This document shows, in pieces, positions 13,401 to 20,469 of a stretch of 64,000 nucleotides of DNA. Origin of the DNA: Agapetus fuscipes (lineage: Eukaryota > Arthropoda > Insecta > Trichoptera > Glossosomatidae); contig OX637343.1 of assembly GCA_951799405.1 (NCBI GenBank), positions 14,176,524 through 14,240,523 of the forward strand, written 5' to 3'. Within the stretch, counting starts at the first letter, position 1. Each line of letters begins with the position of its first letter. The notes under the pieces were generated by a model. The model did not search any database. It was not told the DNA's origin and saw nothing but the letters and a program-made list of their open reading frames with translations. The translations under genes and the position numbers were made by a program.

Positions 13401-16400
13401 TGAGGTGGAATTGACATCTTGCGATCTTGGCGAGAATTCTGGATCTCAGGATGTTAAGCCTGTGTTGGCTGATACCCAAATGGATGGAGAATCAGCGACC
13501 ACTGCTTTGCTGGCCGATCTCTTGTCTAGCCCGGGCGGGACACCAATATCGTTGCCAATCACAAATTCAGAATTGGAAACTTTGGCGCAGTCTGTTCGGG
13601 GTAAGAATGATTTCATTGAATTTCTTTAACAGTGTACTTGGATGTAATGTAATGCATGCATGTTCTCTTTCTTTTCTTCTTTATTGCAACCTGTTCAGTA
13701 AATTTGAACCGTTGTCTAAAAAATACAGCAATTATATTCCATTGCCAGAATCCTTTCTCCGCTTGTCTTATTCTGGTCCAATCTAGAATGTTACGCAGAC
13801 ATGATGTCTGCTTTTTGTCGAACCTTTGACGTAAAAGATATATTAATTATTATATAGATTTCATTTAATTGTCTTTAGTGTCGGCTCCGCAACCTGAAGC
13901 TGCCATAGATCCTGTTGAATGCAGATTGAGACTTTTGCAGCACGTGGAGAGAATGCAGCATTTACTGGAAGCTCGGCTAGATTCTATTGAGGCACAAATA
14001 ATTGGTAAATTATTTCATTAGTAAAACATATAACTTACCCTTCTGATAATTGTTGGCAAATTATTTTGTGTCCTAGATTTTTCCATTTCAAGAATGCTTA
14101 GAGATAAATCAAATATTTAAAAAAAAAAACAATTCAGCTGATTTATTTGGTGAGAACTGTTTTTGTGTGTATCATACCTCAAGAGCCCTCTGCGAGCTTG
14201 GTTGTCGCTGTAGAAAGCGCCAATTCTCAAGCAAGACCCAGTTGCTGTAAGGCTGGATGGACCTTTTGATGACCGGTCTTTGGTAAGGGTTTATGAATTT
14301 TTCCGTCTGAATTCCGTAGAGCTTTGTTGTGCTGAGGAAAGTATAGGTATTTATTTGACTGTGCTATTATGTAATATTAATCCTTGAATTTTTTTCTTTC
14401 TTTGTTATTCTTTGAAAATTAGGTACCTTGTCATAAAATTTTGTAATTGGACTATCATGTCCGTTTGATAACGCCAAGTTTGGCGCTATCATGTGGAATG
14501 CGAGGGGGAGGATTTGAGATCGCAAACTGGTTCTCGATTATCGCGTTCGGACGAACTGCCCAACAAATCTGTCTAGGCAGCCAACCAATGGAGCAAGGGG
14601 GAAGGAATCACGGAATCAAAGTCTGGACTCACCTTATCTCCAATGGATGCCTCTTTCGCGGAGCACTGGTCGCGTTTTTGTGTGTGGTTTCTCCTTTATT
14701 TCTGTCGCGCGCGATGAACACTGCGATGGACACGTCTATCCAAGGCCGCGTATGAAGAAGTACTGGCTGGAGACAGGTGATTGGGTAAAGTAGGAGTGGT
14801 CAGTTTATAGGCTAAAGGACACAGGATTTTATGGCCAGCTACCTATAAACAAATCTACCCAACAGCTCGCCCAAACATGCCCCCCAGCTTGAGAGGACGT
14901 AGTCCTTTCAAAACAACGATTTATTTATTTATTTATTATTATAATTTAAATCTACTTAATTTAGCGAGTGGACTGTATATTATTTATTGTACTATTATTG
15001 ATTTGGCAACGGACAAACCTTGACAAGTGTAACATAATTGGACGCGTTTACGCACAATATTTCTAGCCGACGAAATCCAGAAATTTTGTCGCAAAAGGGA
15101 CATAAGTAACTGAGGTCCAGAATGCAAGAATTTTCTATGATAGTAATCAATGATTAAATTCAAAATATGACCGCGATCTGGTAAAACTATTGGATGTTTA
15201 CTGTCATAAGCTAAGTCAGCGTTTACAAGTCTCCCTCCTACTCGTAACAACCCATCGGCGTCGATAAAGGCATTTAGCTTACGAAATGCAGGAGATAAGA
15301 CTTTACCGGCTTTCGCGTTTTTAATTTCGTTCGAAAAATGATGATTTCGTAAGTCTTTTATAATTACGACTTCTGCAAACCGTAGGTGAGAGACTTCAAA
15401 TTTTGATGACAATCCTTTTATAAAACGAAGTATGTAAATAACAACTCTTAACAATTTACTCCAAGAAGAGATTCGTTCAGCGAGTGAACCTAATAAAGTT
15501 GGTTGCTTGGGTAAGTTATCCATTACAGTCATAACTTTTATTTTTTGTTCCGGCGGGTTTTCAATAGTATTTGGATCAAATTTACAAAAATTCCATTCTT
15601 CAATCGGTGAGCGCGCGAAGGCAGGGCCTTTAAACCAGAGCGGGTGGTCAATTAATTGTGCGGGAGTCAGGCCGCGTGAGAGACAATCCGCGGGATTGTC
15701 TTTCCCGGCAATATGATAAAACTGACTTGGAGGTATATTATCCTGAATTATAGTTACTCTATTCGCGATGAAAGTCTGCCAGCGGGATGGGTGTGAATGA
15801 ACCCAAGCGAGTGCCACTGTACTATCAGAAAAGGCGTATACATTATTAATTTGGCAGCGAGTTGAATATGTATCAATGACTACACGCATTAATTTTGACA
15901 ATATCAATATTCCCGATAATTCAAGTCTTGCTAAAGATATTGTACGACTTGGAGCTACTCGCGACTTTGCACAAGCTAAACTTATTTCTCCGCGTTTACT
16001 TGGAGGATTATATACATGAATATATATCACCGCTCCATATGCTCTCTCACTTGCGTCCGCGAATCCCAATAGGGATATAATCGACTCCTGCGTTACACCT
16101 GTATGCCGTGGCAGCTGAATACTTTGAAGGAGTGGGAGTTCCGATTCATAATTTTCCCAAGTTGAAATTATACTCTGAGGAGGACAATCGTCCCAATCGA
16201 TTTTATGTTCCCAGAGAAATTTAATCATTAATTTAGCTGTTACAATCACGGGTGCGACAAACCCCATCAAATCCCAGAAGCGCGCAATTGTCGACAGAAT
16301 ATTTCGTTTTGTACATTTACGAAATTTGTTAGTGACACTAAAGGTAAAAACATCCTTTCCAGGCAACCAATGCAAACCAAGGATGGTACATTGATCTTCT

Positions 16401-19400
16401 GAACTGAACTCCACAGCTTCAGAAATGCGACAAGCTGAGGGAATGCCTCCCATGACTGATGGTGAATTACTCGAGAACTTCACTAATTCAAAACCGCCCG
16501 CAAGAAATAATTCAATCAACTGGTTTGAAAGTGCGATAGCCTCTTCATCATTTAAACAGCTAGAAACCAAATCATCCATGTAAATATCTCTCTCTGCTAC
16601 AAGTGCCGCTAATGGAAAACGTGTTCGCTCATCATCAATTAAACGACGAACGGTACGCATTGCAAGGTATGGGCTGCACTTTAAGCCAAATGGTACGCGT
16701 GTAAATTCAAAAAGCTGAAGTGGATCATTTTTATCAAACCGATATAAAACTCTCTGATAGCATCTATGCTCTTTATTTACCAGAATTTGCATATACATTT
16801 TACGTATGTCAGCGCTTAGAGCAACTGGAAACAAGCGAAAGTGTAATATTATTTTAAATAGATCATTTTGAAGATTTCTACCCGTATGTAGAACATCATT
16901 CAGCGATAATCCTGATGTAGTTTTCATACTAGCATCTATTACTGCGCGAACCTTAGTTGTGGATTTATTTTCACGTATCACTGCATGATGCGGTGCTATG
17001 TATTGCAAGCTCAAGCATTGATCCGAATTTATATTTACAGAATTCAAATACTCTTCTTGTATATGCTTTTTTATATTAAGGTCGTATTCCAAATTTACAG
17101 AAGAGTTTGAAAGCAGTTTCCTTTCTAACGCGTAAAATCTCCGCTCTGCCGCTCTCTGAGAGTCACCGAGCTGCCCCGGATCGGTCTTGAAAGGCAGCAT
17201 TACGGAAAATCTACCAGTCTCGTCTCGCGTGGTGGTACTAGTATATTTGTCTTCACATACCAGCTCCTCGATTTGTGGAGTGGAGACGTCCGGTACGTCC
17301 TCCAACTCCAAGATATTTTTCATTTCAATTTCAATTGTTGAAAAGAAACAATAATCTGTTTTGATTGCCGGTAGCACTGGAACTTTCCCTAGTATCACAT
17401 ACCCAAATAGGGTATCCAGTGCAACTGGCTCGCCTAAATTTCGTGAGATAGTGTTGTGTTTTATCACACGGGAGAATACATCTGCACCCAGAATCATGTC
17501 AATTTTTCCGGGAATAAAATATTTTTCATCAGCCAAACGTAATGATTTTAAATATTCTAAATTTTCAATATTAATGTTGGCGATGGGTATTTTATCAGTT
17601 ATTTGATTAACCACCAAAGGCGATAGTTTAAAATTGACCGATTTCTCAACTCTCGAAAGAAGGGTAATTGTTGTCACTCCCTTGATAGGGTTGACAATAT
17701 CCCCTATTCCTGAAACAACTTTGTCTCGCGTCGTCTTTACATCAAGATGAAGTTCTCGACAACAGGAGGCCGTTATTATGTCTCTCTGTGAAGCACTGTC
17801 TAATAAAGCGCGAATAGTGTGTCTTTGACCCCGCTTGTCTAAGATTACACAACAAACAGTTCCTAGTAAAACCGTAGATTCTACCTCACTAGAATTAGGG
17901 CCCATAGCACAAAGCGCTAGGGGCTCCGCCTTTTCTTCGGCCGCGGCTTGCAAATTCAAGTTGAAATGCAGGCTAGTATGGTGGGATCGATTACAAACGC
18001 TGCATCTTCCCTTTGATTTACAATTCTTGAGATTATGCATCGTACTTAGACAATTGACACATAATTTCTTTGATTTTATAAAATTGTACCTTTCCCGAGC
18101 GTCCAGGATAGTGTATTTCGGACACTGGTACAACTTTGAGTGGTTGTTATCTCCGCACAACAAACATTTGTCAGTATTAACTGTCACAAATGCCCTAACG
18201 TTTTTCTGGGAAGCTGAGGGCTTGCGCGGCATCGCGTTAATTTGATTGTTAATTTTACTGCTTCTACTTCCGTTTGCGCGCTGTAGTATTCGCGAGTAAT
18301 TTCTAATGAATTCCACAAATTTTATTGAATCTACTGAGTCTGAAGAATCTTGTATAGAAACTTCAAAAGCCTTAATCGTATCCATGTCGAGTTTCTTACA
18401 CGCAATGTGTATGAATATAAAGTCTTCTAGATTCTCTATGTTCAACTGCTTGATTGCAGCAGTCAAACCCGAAAATAGATCAATAAAGTCCTCCAAGTTT
18501 GAGGCAGATGGTTCCTTTACTGCAGGAATATTTAACAATTTCTCTAGATAAGTTGTTGCCAGAACGCGCTTATCGTTGTATTTCTTGACCAACGAATTCC
18601 ATAAAATTGTATAATTTTGAGCAGTTGGCAATAAACCTTGGCAAATGCTTTGAGCTTTTCCTACCAGTTTTCCAACTAAATATTGAATCTTTTCACCTTC
18701 CGTTAGACTGTCATTCTCATGGACCATAGATTTAAAATTTTCATAAAACACCGGCCAATTGTTTACATCTCCGTTGAAGGCACACAGCTCTAATCGTGGT
18801 AGTTGGATGCTCCTTTTTAAAGGAATATCATTTGCACTTGAGGATTTTGTTGTGTCTTTTAAATTCTCGTAAGTATATTTAATTTCAGCGTATAAGTCTT
18901 CAAATGAAAGAATTATATTATTATCTGTTGCTTCATCTTCCTCACTTTCTGCAATTAAATCATTTTTTTCTTTCACCAGTAATAAAAATTCTTTACGCCA
19001 GTTGTCAATGCCTTCCGCGTGCACTTTAAATTTACGCAAATAAATTTCTCCCAAATGAATTGAATTAATGGTATCGAAAATGCATTGTGCCCGTTCCAAG
19101 TACGTCTCTATCTCATTCTGGAGGCGCTCCTTACGTCGTTGAAATGCTCGTTTGTCGCGTTCTGAAGTCATGTTTTAATTTGGCTTTAATAAATTAAATT
19201 TGATAAAATTAATAATAAATTTTACAAATCCCGTACGTACAAGTCCTTATAAATTAAGGTAGCAAAGAAAGAAGAAGGTTATAATAATGTTATCAAAATG
19301 TAAACAAATAATGTAAACAAAGAAAGTAAACAATGCAAGTACCTATGTAGTTACTTATACCGCGGGCTTAATTCGAATGTACCTAAAATGCAAGAGATAG

Positions 19401-20385
19401 GTATACCTACAAGGCAATTAAATAATTAACCCGCACTTCGATTCCAAAGCGATATTTATGATAATAATGTATGAACGCGTCACGAATTGCATTTTTGTAG
19501 CAATAAAAATGGCGAATATTTTTTTTTTGAATCCGATTTCAAACTATAAGAATCTGAATTAATATTACGTGAATCTAGTTTTTAATTTACGATCCGGTTC
19601 TGTTAGGACCAAAATTATGATAACGCCAAGTTTGGCGCTATCATGTGGAATGCGAGGGGGAGGATTTGAGATCGCAAACTGGTTCTCGATTATCGCGTTC
19701 GGACGAACTGCCCAACAAATCTGTCTAGGCAGCCAACCAATGGAGCAAGGGGGAAGGAATCACGGAATCAAAGTCTGGACTCACCTTATCTCCAATGGAT
19801 GCCTCTTTCGCGGAGCACTGGTCGCGTTTTTGTGTGTGGTTTCTCCTTTATTTCTGTCGCGCGCGATGAACACTGCGATGGACACGTCTATCCAAGGCCG
19901 CGTATGAAGAAGTACTGGCTGGAGACAGGTGATTGGGTAAAGTAGGAGTGGTCAGTTTATAGGCTAAAGGACACAGGATTTTATGGCCAGCTACCTATAA
20001 ACAAATCTACCCAACAGCTCGCCCAAACACCGTTCATAAAAAAAATAAAAACCCAGCGAAGAGCAAATTTGAAAATATAAATGGTATATTTGTTGTGCTC
20101 CGCCGGGATTCGAACCCACAACCTTCCATTTAGGAGTCCGAAGTGCTACCACTAGACCACGGACCGGTCATTCAATATACGGCCGATAATCATAAAAGTA
20201 ACGTAAAGAAATGCTCTATCTTTGTTCAATCTGTCATTCTGCTCTTTATATTTTCAGAGCTGGAGTCCCAAGACCCTTCACTGGAAGACGATGAAACGGC
20301 AAAGTTTTATCCCCGTACTAAAGAAACCATTCAAATGCTATTGAGAGACCTCGGCACTATGGAGGAATATGGATCTGTTTCTTGA
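1314..20385 (+). CDS. MBD-R2: MBD-R2 / PHF20-like chromatin reader, 3' thirteen coding exons (5' partial)
   Basis: Coding exons read from frame and splice signals: 1314-1480, 2211-2603, 3239-3426, 4168-4304, 8226-8463, 10351-10489, 10575-11678, 11759-11819, 11903-11993, 12504-12742, 13149-13600, 13879-14004, 20258-20385 (stop TGA). Every junction has AG/GT and matching phase; the joined frame gives 1,154 residues. Domain order is end of Tudor 1, Tudor 2 (about residues 33-80), MBD-like (about 255-310), C2H2 finger (about 435-460), PHD finger (about 803-850) and a conserved block ending in LYLWAKPW, then a C-terminal helical segment. This is the order of vertebrate PHF20/PHF20L1 and Drosophila MBD-R2. 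Fly MBD-R2 is a subunit of the nuclear NSL complex, which acetylates H4 at housekeeping promoters (family knowledge). The N-terminus, including any THAP domain, is outside the window. Introns are enlarged by transposons, the last to 6.25 kb. Confidence 0.93.
1757..2012 (-). repeat. TL-family copy (SINE-like, short tandem tail)
   Basis: Near full length. TL is my label for the main dispersed family: about 255 bp, starting CCTTGACTTATAGGTTGGTATG, core ACTGTAAAAAATGGTTCACT and CACCCCTGTTTCAGGGAAGG, ending TTGCAACTTAGATT plus a tandem tail. The tail here is the 7-mer type (TATAATC). Confidence 0.85.
2211..2603 (+). CDS. MBD-R2: MBD-R2 exon: end of Tudor 2 and basic linker
   Basis: The acceptor is TTTACAG and the donor T|GTGAGT. 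The split Gly joins to KYEVLFDDGFAKTLKW, completing the Tudor barrel. A Ser/Pro-rich linker follows, then a Lys/Arg-rich stretch (KKRKLNVKELF, KKKRKYKMSKDQR) that could be a nuclear localisation signal. Confidence 0.9.
2650..3040 (+). pseudogene. Decayed 3' end of the RTE-like LINE family
   Basis: Nucleotide similarity to 37770-38150 of the intact element: GTGTAAGAGAAAGTGTGAAAG, the RGRPR region, and GAATGAATGGGAT. Many stops and indels are present. It sits in an MBD-R2 intron. Confidence 0.7.
3239..3426 (+). CDS. MBD-R2: MBD-R2 exon: linker before the MBD
   Basis: The acceptor is CCTTTCAG and the donor AAG|GTTCAG. It encodes about 62 residues with a charged segment (LEIKREVDCINAAIAK) and a Trp-rich segment (HEWSCRWENGQPVG). 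No named domain is recognised. The frame runs past the donor to a stop near 3459, so the donor is chosen by phase fit with the next exon. Confidence 0.78.
3498..3833 (-). repeat. SINE-B (tRNA-like head), full length
   Basis: SINE-B is my label for the family with head CCGGTCGATAGCTCAGTTGG and body ACACTATATGTGTAGCTTAG. About 335 bp here. Confidence 0.82.
3836..4068 (-). repeat. SINE-A (tRNA-like head)
   Basis: SINE-A is my label for a family whose head on its own strand reads GGTCCGTAGTCCAGTGG and GGTTCGAATCCCGGC (A- and B-box like). This copy has a damaged B box and lies end to end with SINE-B at 3498. Confidence 0.75.
4168..4304 (+). CDS. MBD-R2: MBD-R2 exon: first part of methyl-CpG-binding-like domain
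   Basis: The acceptor is TTTTTATAG and the donor TG|GTGAGT. The product has the MBD hallmark LPAGWTKHLTRRCVGHSAGKWDVVLV, and the domain continues in the exon at 8226. Too short as an open frame to stand out alone; found from the splice sites and domain. Binding to methylated CpG cannot be assumed for this family. Confidence 0.88.
4455..4580 (-). pseudogene. LINE C-terminal fragment
   Basis: The minus strand encodes VRGPWREATQDRESWRIVVRED, the GRPRxRW/QDRxxWR motif at the end of many LINE polyproteins. It is too short to classify. Confidence 0.5.
4664..4770 (+). mobile_element. Element end, ACTAGCAGTACCCGGCG type
   Basis: TACTAGCAGTACCCGGCGTG resembles the common insect repeat start CTAGCTGACCCGGCGAA. 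The matching tail type is at 7985-8200, so both may bound one old element now filled with later insertions. Confidence 0.4.
4932..5178 (-). repeat. TL-family copy
   Basis: Near complete; GAACCTACAACATAAAAACC subtype, tail 5-mer. Abuts the copy at 5180 head to tail. Confidence 0.8.
5180..5437 (-). repeat. TL-family copy, 5-mer tail
   Basis: Full length with (TAATC)n tail. Almost the same as 46627-46886, including the private TATATTATGGGTGGTCAGCC and CATAACAACC. Confidence 0.9.
5797..5941 (+). repeat. D-family dispersed repeat
   Basis: CACGGCCGGGTTAGGTAAAA to CGCCGAGAAAAACACG. Confidence 0.65.
6274..6415 (+). repeat. TL-family copy, first half
   Basis: Starts CCTTGACTTATAGGTTGG and breaks after TTTTTATATTGTAG. 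Confidence 0.8.
6643..6850 (+). repeat. SINE-B, 3' truncated
   Basis: GGTCTATAGCTTAGTTGGTA through CATTTCAAGTTAAG, then the minisatellite. Confidence 0.78.
6871..7733. repeat. Minisatellite, about 95-bp unit, with TTAGG telomere-type repeats
   Basis: Roughly nine imperfect units, most containing (TTAGG)2-5, a T-rich run and two small inverted repeats (TTTCCCCACTTTTGGGGAAA). Starts of the TTAGG block near 6901, 6996, 7087, 7189, 7287, 7379, 7471 and 7627 give a period of 91-102. One unit is lengthened by a doubled GTGGGAACnATGCGCAGGGGG. It is in the MBD-R2 intron before exon 8226. Confidence 0.9.
7750..7898 (+). repeat. TL-family copy, second half
   Basis: Begins in GTTCATTTTAGATTTGG and ends TTGCAACTAAGATTATG; lies right after the minisatellite. 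Confidence 0.75.
7985..8200 (+). mobile_element. Element tail with CATA run
   Basis: CATCAAACTTCACAGG, AAATTTCGTCAAAATCGGATGAGCGG and the CATA run, closing with CTTCTTTATAGATATAGATA. This is typical of a widespread insect repeat terminus (general knowledge, not searched). Confidence 0.45.
8094..8175 (+). repeat. (CATA)n microsatellite
   Basis: About 20 tandem CATA units. The preceding AAAATCGGATGAGCGGTTTATGAG is a sequence widely seen at 3' ends of insect interspersed elements just before a CATA tail. Confidence 0.95.
8226..8463 (+). CDS. MBD-R2: MBD-R2 exon: end of MBD-like domain
   Basis: The acceptor is ATTCCAG and the donor AAG|GTAAAC. A split Cys leads into PHNRRYRSRAEMRQRM, the RRFRS-type strand that ends MBD folds. 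A helical stretch (LQPYIDCLMDFSVHRKLARRLGW) and an Ala/Ser/Pro-rich linker follow. The 3.9-kb intron before it holds SINEs, the TTAGG minisatellite and a CATA microsatellite. Confidence 0.9.
9336..9553. mobile_element. Fold-back element, TGACACAACAATCAC ends
   Basis: Arms 9336-9411 and 9478-9553 are inverted copies (GGCTATGTAGGCGTGGTCTG against CAGACCACGGCTACATAGCC). A truncated copy lies at 27060-27200. TGGACATGACTT occurs on both sides (9322-9334 and 9578-9590). Confidence 0.7.
9616..9637. repeat. (TA)n microsatellite
   Basis: Eleven or so TA units in an MBD-R2 intron. Confidence 0.9.
9640..9715 (-). repeat. SINE-A tail fragment
   Basis: GCGCCGTTTTTGTGTGTGTC and CACCTCAAGGGCCCTCTC, next to the L2/CR1 fragment. 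Confidence 0.55.
9716..10255 (-). pseudogene. L2/CR1-like LINE fragment, C-terminal to RT
   Basis: 179 codons matching the tail region of L2/CR1-type reverse transcriptases: SAFVMSRIDYCSTLYSG, NSAARLIFG, HITPLLKKLHWL, RVCLMVYKAINGVAPPYL, FGDRAFCVAGPVEWNRLP, ending LKTHLFKKSYP. The RT core is missing, so the copy is 5' truncated. It lies in an MBD-R2 intron, antisense. Confidence 0.85.
10351..10489 (+). CDS. MBD-R2: MBD-R2 exon: proline-rich linker
   Basis: The acceptor is TTTTTTAAG and the donor G|GTAAAA. It encodes an acidic stretch and then a Pro/Ala-rich segment (SPVPAVPAALPPQPPP). It is placed by phase agreement with both neighbours. The donor is weak at +5 and +6. Confidence 0.78.
10575..11678 (+). 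CDS. MBD-R2: MBD-R2 large central exon with C2H2 zinc finger
   Basis: The acceptor is TTTTTCAG and the donor A|GTAAGT. It begins with a C2H2 finger (CPKEGCFKNF...MHVKHYH, spacing C-x4-C-x12-H-x4-H) followed by HPDMCQFLG, which is conserved in PHF20/MBD-R2. The remaining 300 or so residues are low-complexity and rich in Lys, Glu, Ser and Pro, with repeated short acidic VK-x-E motifs that resemble SUMO consensus sites. That part is probably disordered. Confidence 0.92.
11759..12742 (+). CDS. MBD-R2: MBD-R2 PHD-finger exons (11759-11819, 11903-11993, 12504-12742)
   Basis: Three exons build one C4HC3 PHD finger: INCHC (ligands 1 and 2), QCELC (3 and 4), WQHAIC (His and Cys), YVCLIC (last two Cys). 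The finger ligands are complete. The third exon continues into a helical region (RRAALLRKSHELSANLLQLATFMHSLRYKMEVAE) seen after the PHD in PHF20. Introns 11820-11902 and 11994-12503 are short. In PHF20 this PHD reads histone H3 methylation; no specificity is claimed here. Confidence 0.92.
13149..13600 (+). CDS. MBD-R2: MBD-R2 exon: LYLWAKPW block and acidic region
   Basis: The acceptor is CATTTTAG and the donor G|GTAAGA. A split Glu joins the previous exon to KKDHPKLYLWAKPWEDN, a motif shared with PHF20. An acidic, Met/Asn-rich region follows, then SATTALLADLLSSPGGTPISLP. A competing acceptor at 13020 lies upstream (see findings). Confidence 0.9.
13879..14004 (+). CDS. MBD-R2: MBD-R2 exon: C-terminal coiled-coil segment
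   Basis: The acceptor is GTCTTTAG and the donor G|GTAAAT. The segment CRLRLLQHVERMQHLLEARLDSIEAQI has a heptad-like Leu/Met/Ile pattern, consistent with a short coiled coil. Phase fits both sides. The following intron contains the BEL/Pao insertion. Confidence 0.83.
14145..14303 (-). repeat. SINE-A, tail half
   Basis: Runs to TTTATGAATTTTTC, where the consensus should go on with AACCCAGCGAAGAG; that part appears at 20049, past the BEL element. Confidence 0.75.
14466..14877 (-). repeat. BEL/Pao 3' LTR
   Basis: 412 bp, matching 19618-20029 at every position compared. On the element strand it runs TGTTTGGG...TTATCA. Short open frames across both LTRs are identical only because the LTRs are, and are not genes. 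Confidence 0.95.
14878..14887 (-). other. Candidate polypurine tract
   Basis: The element strand has a run of six G immediately before the 3' LTR (GGGGGGCA|TG), in the position of the plus-strand primer. Confidence 0.5.
14984..19171 (-). CDS. BEL/Pao Gag-Pol polyprotein, lacking integrase core
   Basis: 1,395 residues, one uninterrupted frame from ATG at 19171. Order: Gag-like DUF1759 region (about 1-300), Cys/His knuckles (CLLC...C at about 336-350 and CVNC...C, CSVC to about 400), aspartic protease (LLDSAS, Asp about 458), Pao reverse transcriptase with YMDD at 864-867, RNase H (GFADASERAYGAVIY, about 1037 on), and the H2C2 integrase zinc motif (YYHRKFLH...CYTC). It stops 16 residues after that motif. 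Intact BEL/Pao frames normally continue several hundred residues with the DDE core, so this copy cannot supply integrase. No frameshift or internal stop was seen in the remaining frame. Confidence 0.95.
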   Translation of the reverse strand: MTSERDKRAFQRRKERLQNEIETYLERAQCIFDTINSIHLGEIYLRKFKVHAEGIDNWRKEFLLLVKEKNDLIAESEEDEATDNNIILSFEDLYAEIKYTYENLKDTTKSSSANDIPLKRSIQLPRLELCAFNGDVNNWPVFYENFKSMVHENDSLTEGEKIQYLVGKLVGKAQSICQGLLPTAQNYTILWNSLVKKYNDKRVLATTYLEKLLNIPAVKEPSASNLEDFIDLFSGLTAAIKQLNIENLEDFIFIHIACKKLDMDTIKAFEVSIQDSSDSVDSIKFVEFIRNYSRILQRANGSRSSKINNQINAMPRKPSASQKNVRAFVTVNTDKCLLCGDNNHSKLYQCPKYTILDARERYNFIKSKKLCVNCLSTMHNLKNCKSKGRCSVCNRSHHTSLHFNLNLQAAAEEKAEPLALCAMGPNSSEVESTVLLGTVCCVILDKRGQRHTIRALLDSASQRDIITASCCRELHLDVKTTRDKVVSGIGDIVNPIKGVTTITLLSRVEKSVNFKLSPLVVNQITDKIPIANINIENLEYLKSLRLADEKYFIPGKIDMILGADVFSRVIKHNTISRNLGEPVALDTLFGYVILGKVPVLPAIKTDYCFFSTIEIEMKNILELEDVPDVSTPQIEELVCEDKYTSTTTRDETGRFSVMLPFKTDPGQLGDSQRAAERRFYALERKLLSNSSVNLEYDLNIKKHIQEEYLNSVNINSDQCLSLQYIAPHHAVIRENKSTTKVRAVIDASMKTTSGLSLNDVLHTGRNLQNDLFKIILHFRLFPVALSADIRKMYMQILVNKEHRCYQRVLYRFDKNDPLQLFEFTRVPFGLKCSPYLAMRTVRRLIDDERTRFPLAALVAERDIYMDDLVSSCLNDEEAIALSNQLIELFLAGGFELVKFSSNSPSVMGGIPSACRISEAVEFSSEDQCTILGLHWLPGKDVFTFSVTNKFRKCTKRNILSTIARFWDLMGFVAPVIVTAKLMIKFLWEHKIDWDDCPPQSIISTWENYESELPLLQSIQLPRHTGVTQESIISLLGFADASERAYGAVIYIHVYNPPSKRGEISLACAKSRVAPSRTISLARLELSGILILSKLMRVVIDTYSTRCQINNVYAFSDSTVALAWVHSHPSRWQTFIANRVTIIQDNIPPSQFYHIAGKDNPADCLSRGLTPAQLIDHPLWFKGPAFARSPIEEWNFCKFDPNTIENPPEQKIKVMTVMDNLPKQPTLLGSLAERISSWSKLLRVVIYILRFIKGLSSKFEVSHLRFAEVVIIKDLRNHHFSNEIKNAKAGKVLSPAFRKLNAFIDADGLLRVGGRLVNADLAYDSKHPIVLPDRGHILNLIIDYYHRKFLHSGPQLLMSLLRQNFWISSARNIVRKRVQLCYTCQGLSVAKSIIVQ
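19601..19611 (-). other. Candidate primer-binding site
   Basis: Six bases inside the 5' LTR the element strand reads TGGTCCTAACA, starting with the TGG expected opposite a tRNA CCA end. The priming tRNA is not identified. Confidence 0.4.
19618..20029 (-). repeat. BEL/Pao 5' LTR
   Basis: 412 bp, 5' LTR in element orientation. It should contain the element promoter; no core motif was singled out. Confidence 0.95.
20049..20168 (-). repeat. SINE-A, head half
   Basis: AACCCAGCGAAGAGCAAATT to GACCACGGACCGGTC with intact B-box; complementary portion to 14145-14303. Confidence 0.78.
20258..20385 (+). CDS. MBD-R2: MBD-R2 terminal coding exon
   Basis: The acceptor is TATTTTCAG. It encodes 42 residues (acidic start, then TKETIQMLLRDLGTMEEYGSVS) and ends at TGA. 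An AATAAA near 21280 could serve as a polyadenylation signal; if used, the decayed LINE at 20470-21190 lies in the 3' UTR. Confidence 0.85.
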
Positions 20386-20469
20386 AGAAGGCTTCACTCT
20401 ACTACTAGGTTTATTCCGGCTAAAATGAAATAGTTTTATGTTTAGAGATAACATATTATACCACTAGTA

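Larger units (their letters stand above)
14466..20029 (-). mobile_element. BEL/Pao LTR retrotransposon, integrase-deleted, in MBD-R2 intron
   Basis: A 5.56-kb element in antisense to MBD-R2. The two LTRs are both exactly 412 bp, start TG and end CA, and look identical when read side by side. A 5-bp target duplication CCGTT flanks it (14461-14465 and 20030-20034), a length typical of BEL/Pao. Inside is one Gag-Pol frame that stops just after the integrase zinc-binding motif; only about 100 bp separate that stop from the 3' LTR, so the integrase catalytic core is absent. Identical LTRs suggest recent insertion. Confidence 0.95.

Noticed and set aside
14447..14755. Open frames in the BEL/Pao LTRs (also 19569-19907)
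   Set aside because: They match each other because the LTRs do; no start context or domain, and LTRs are non-coding in this group.
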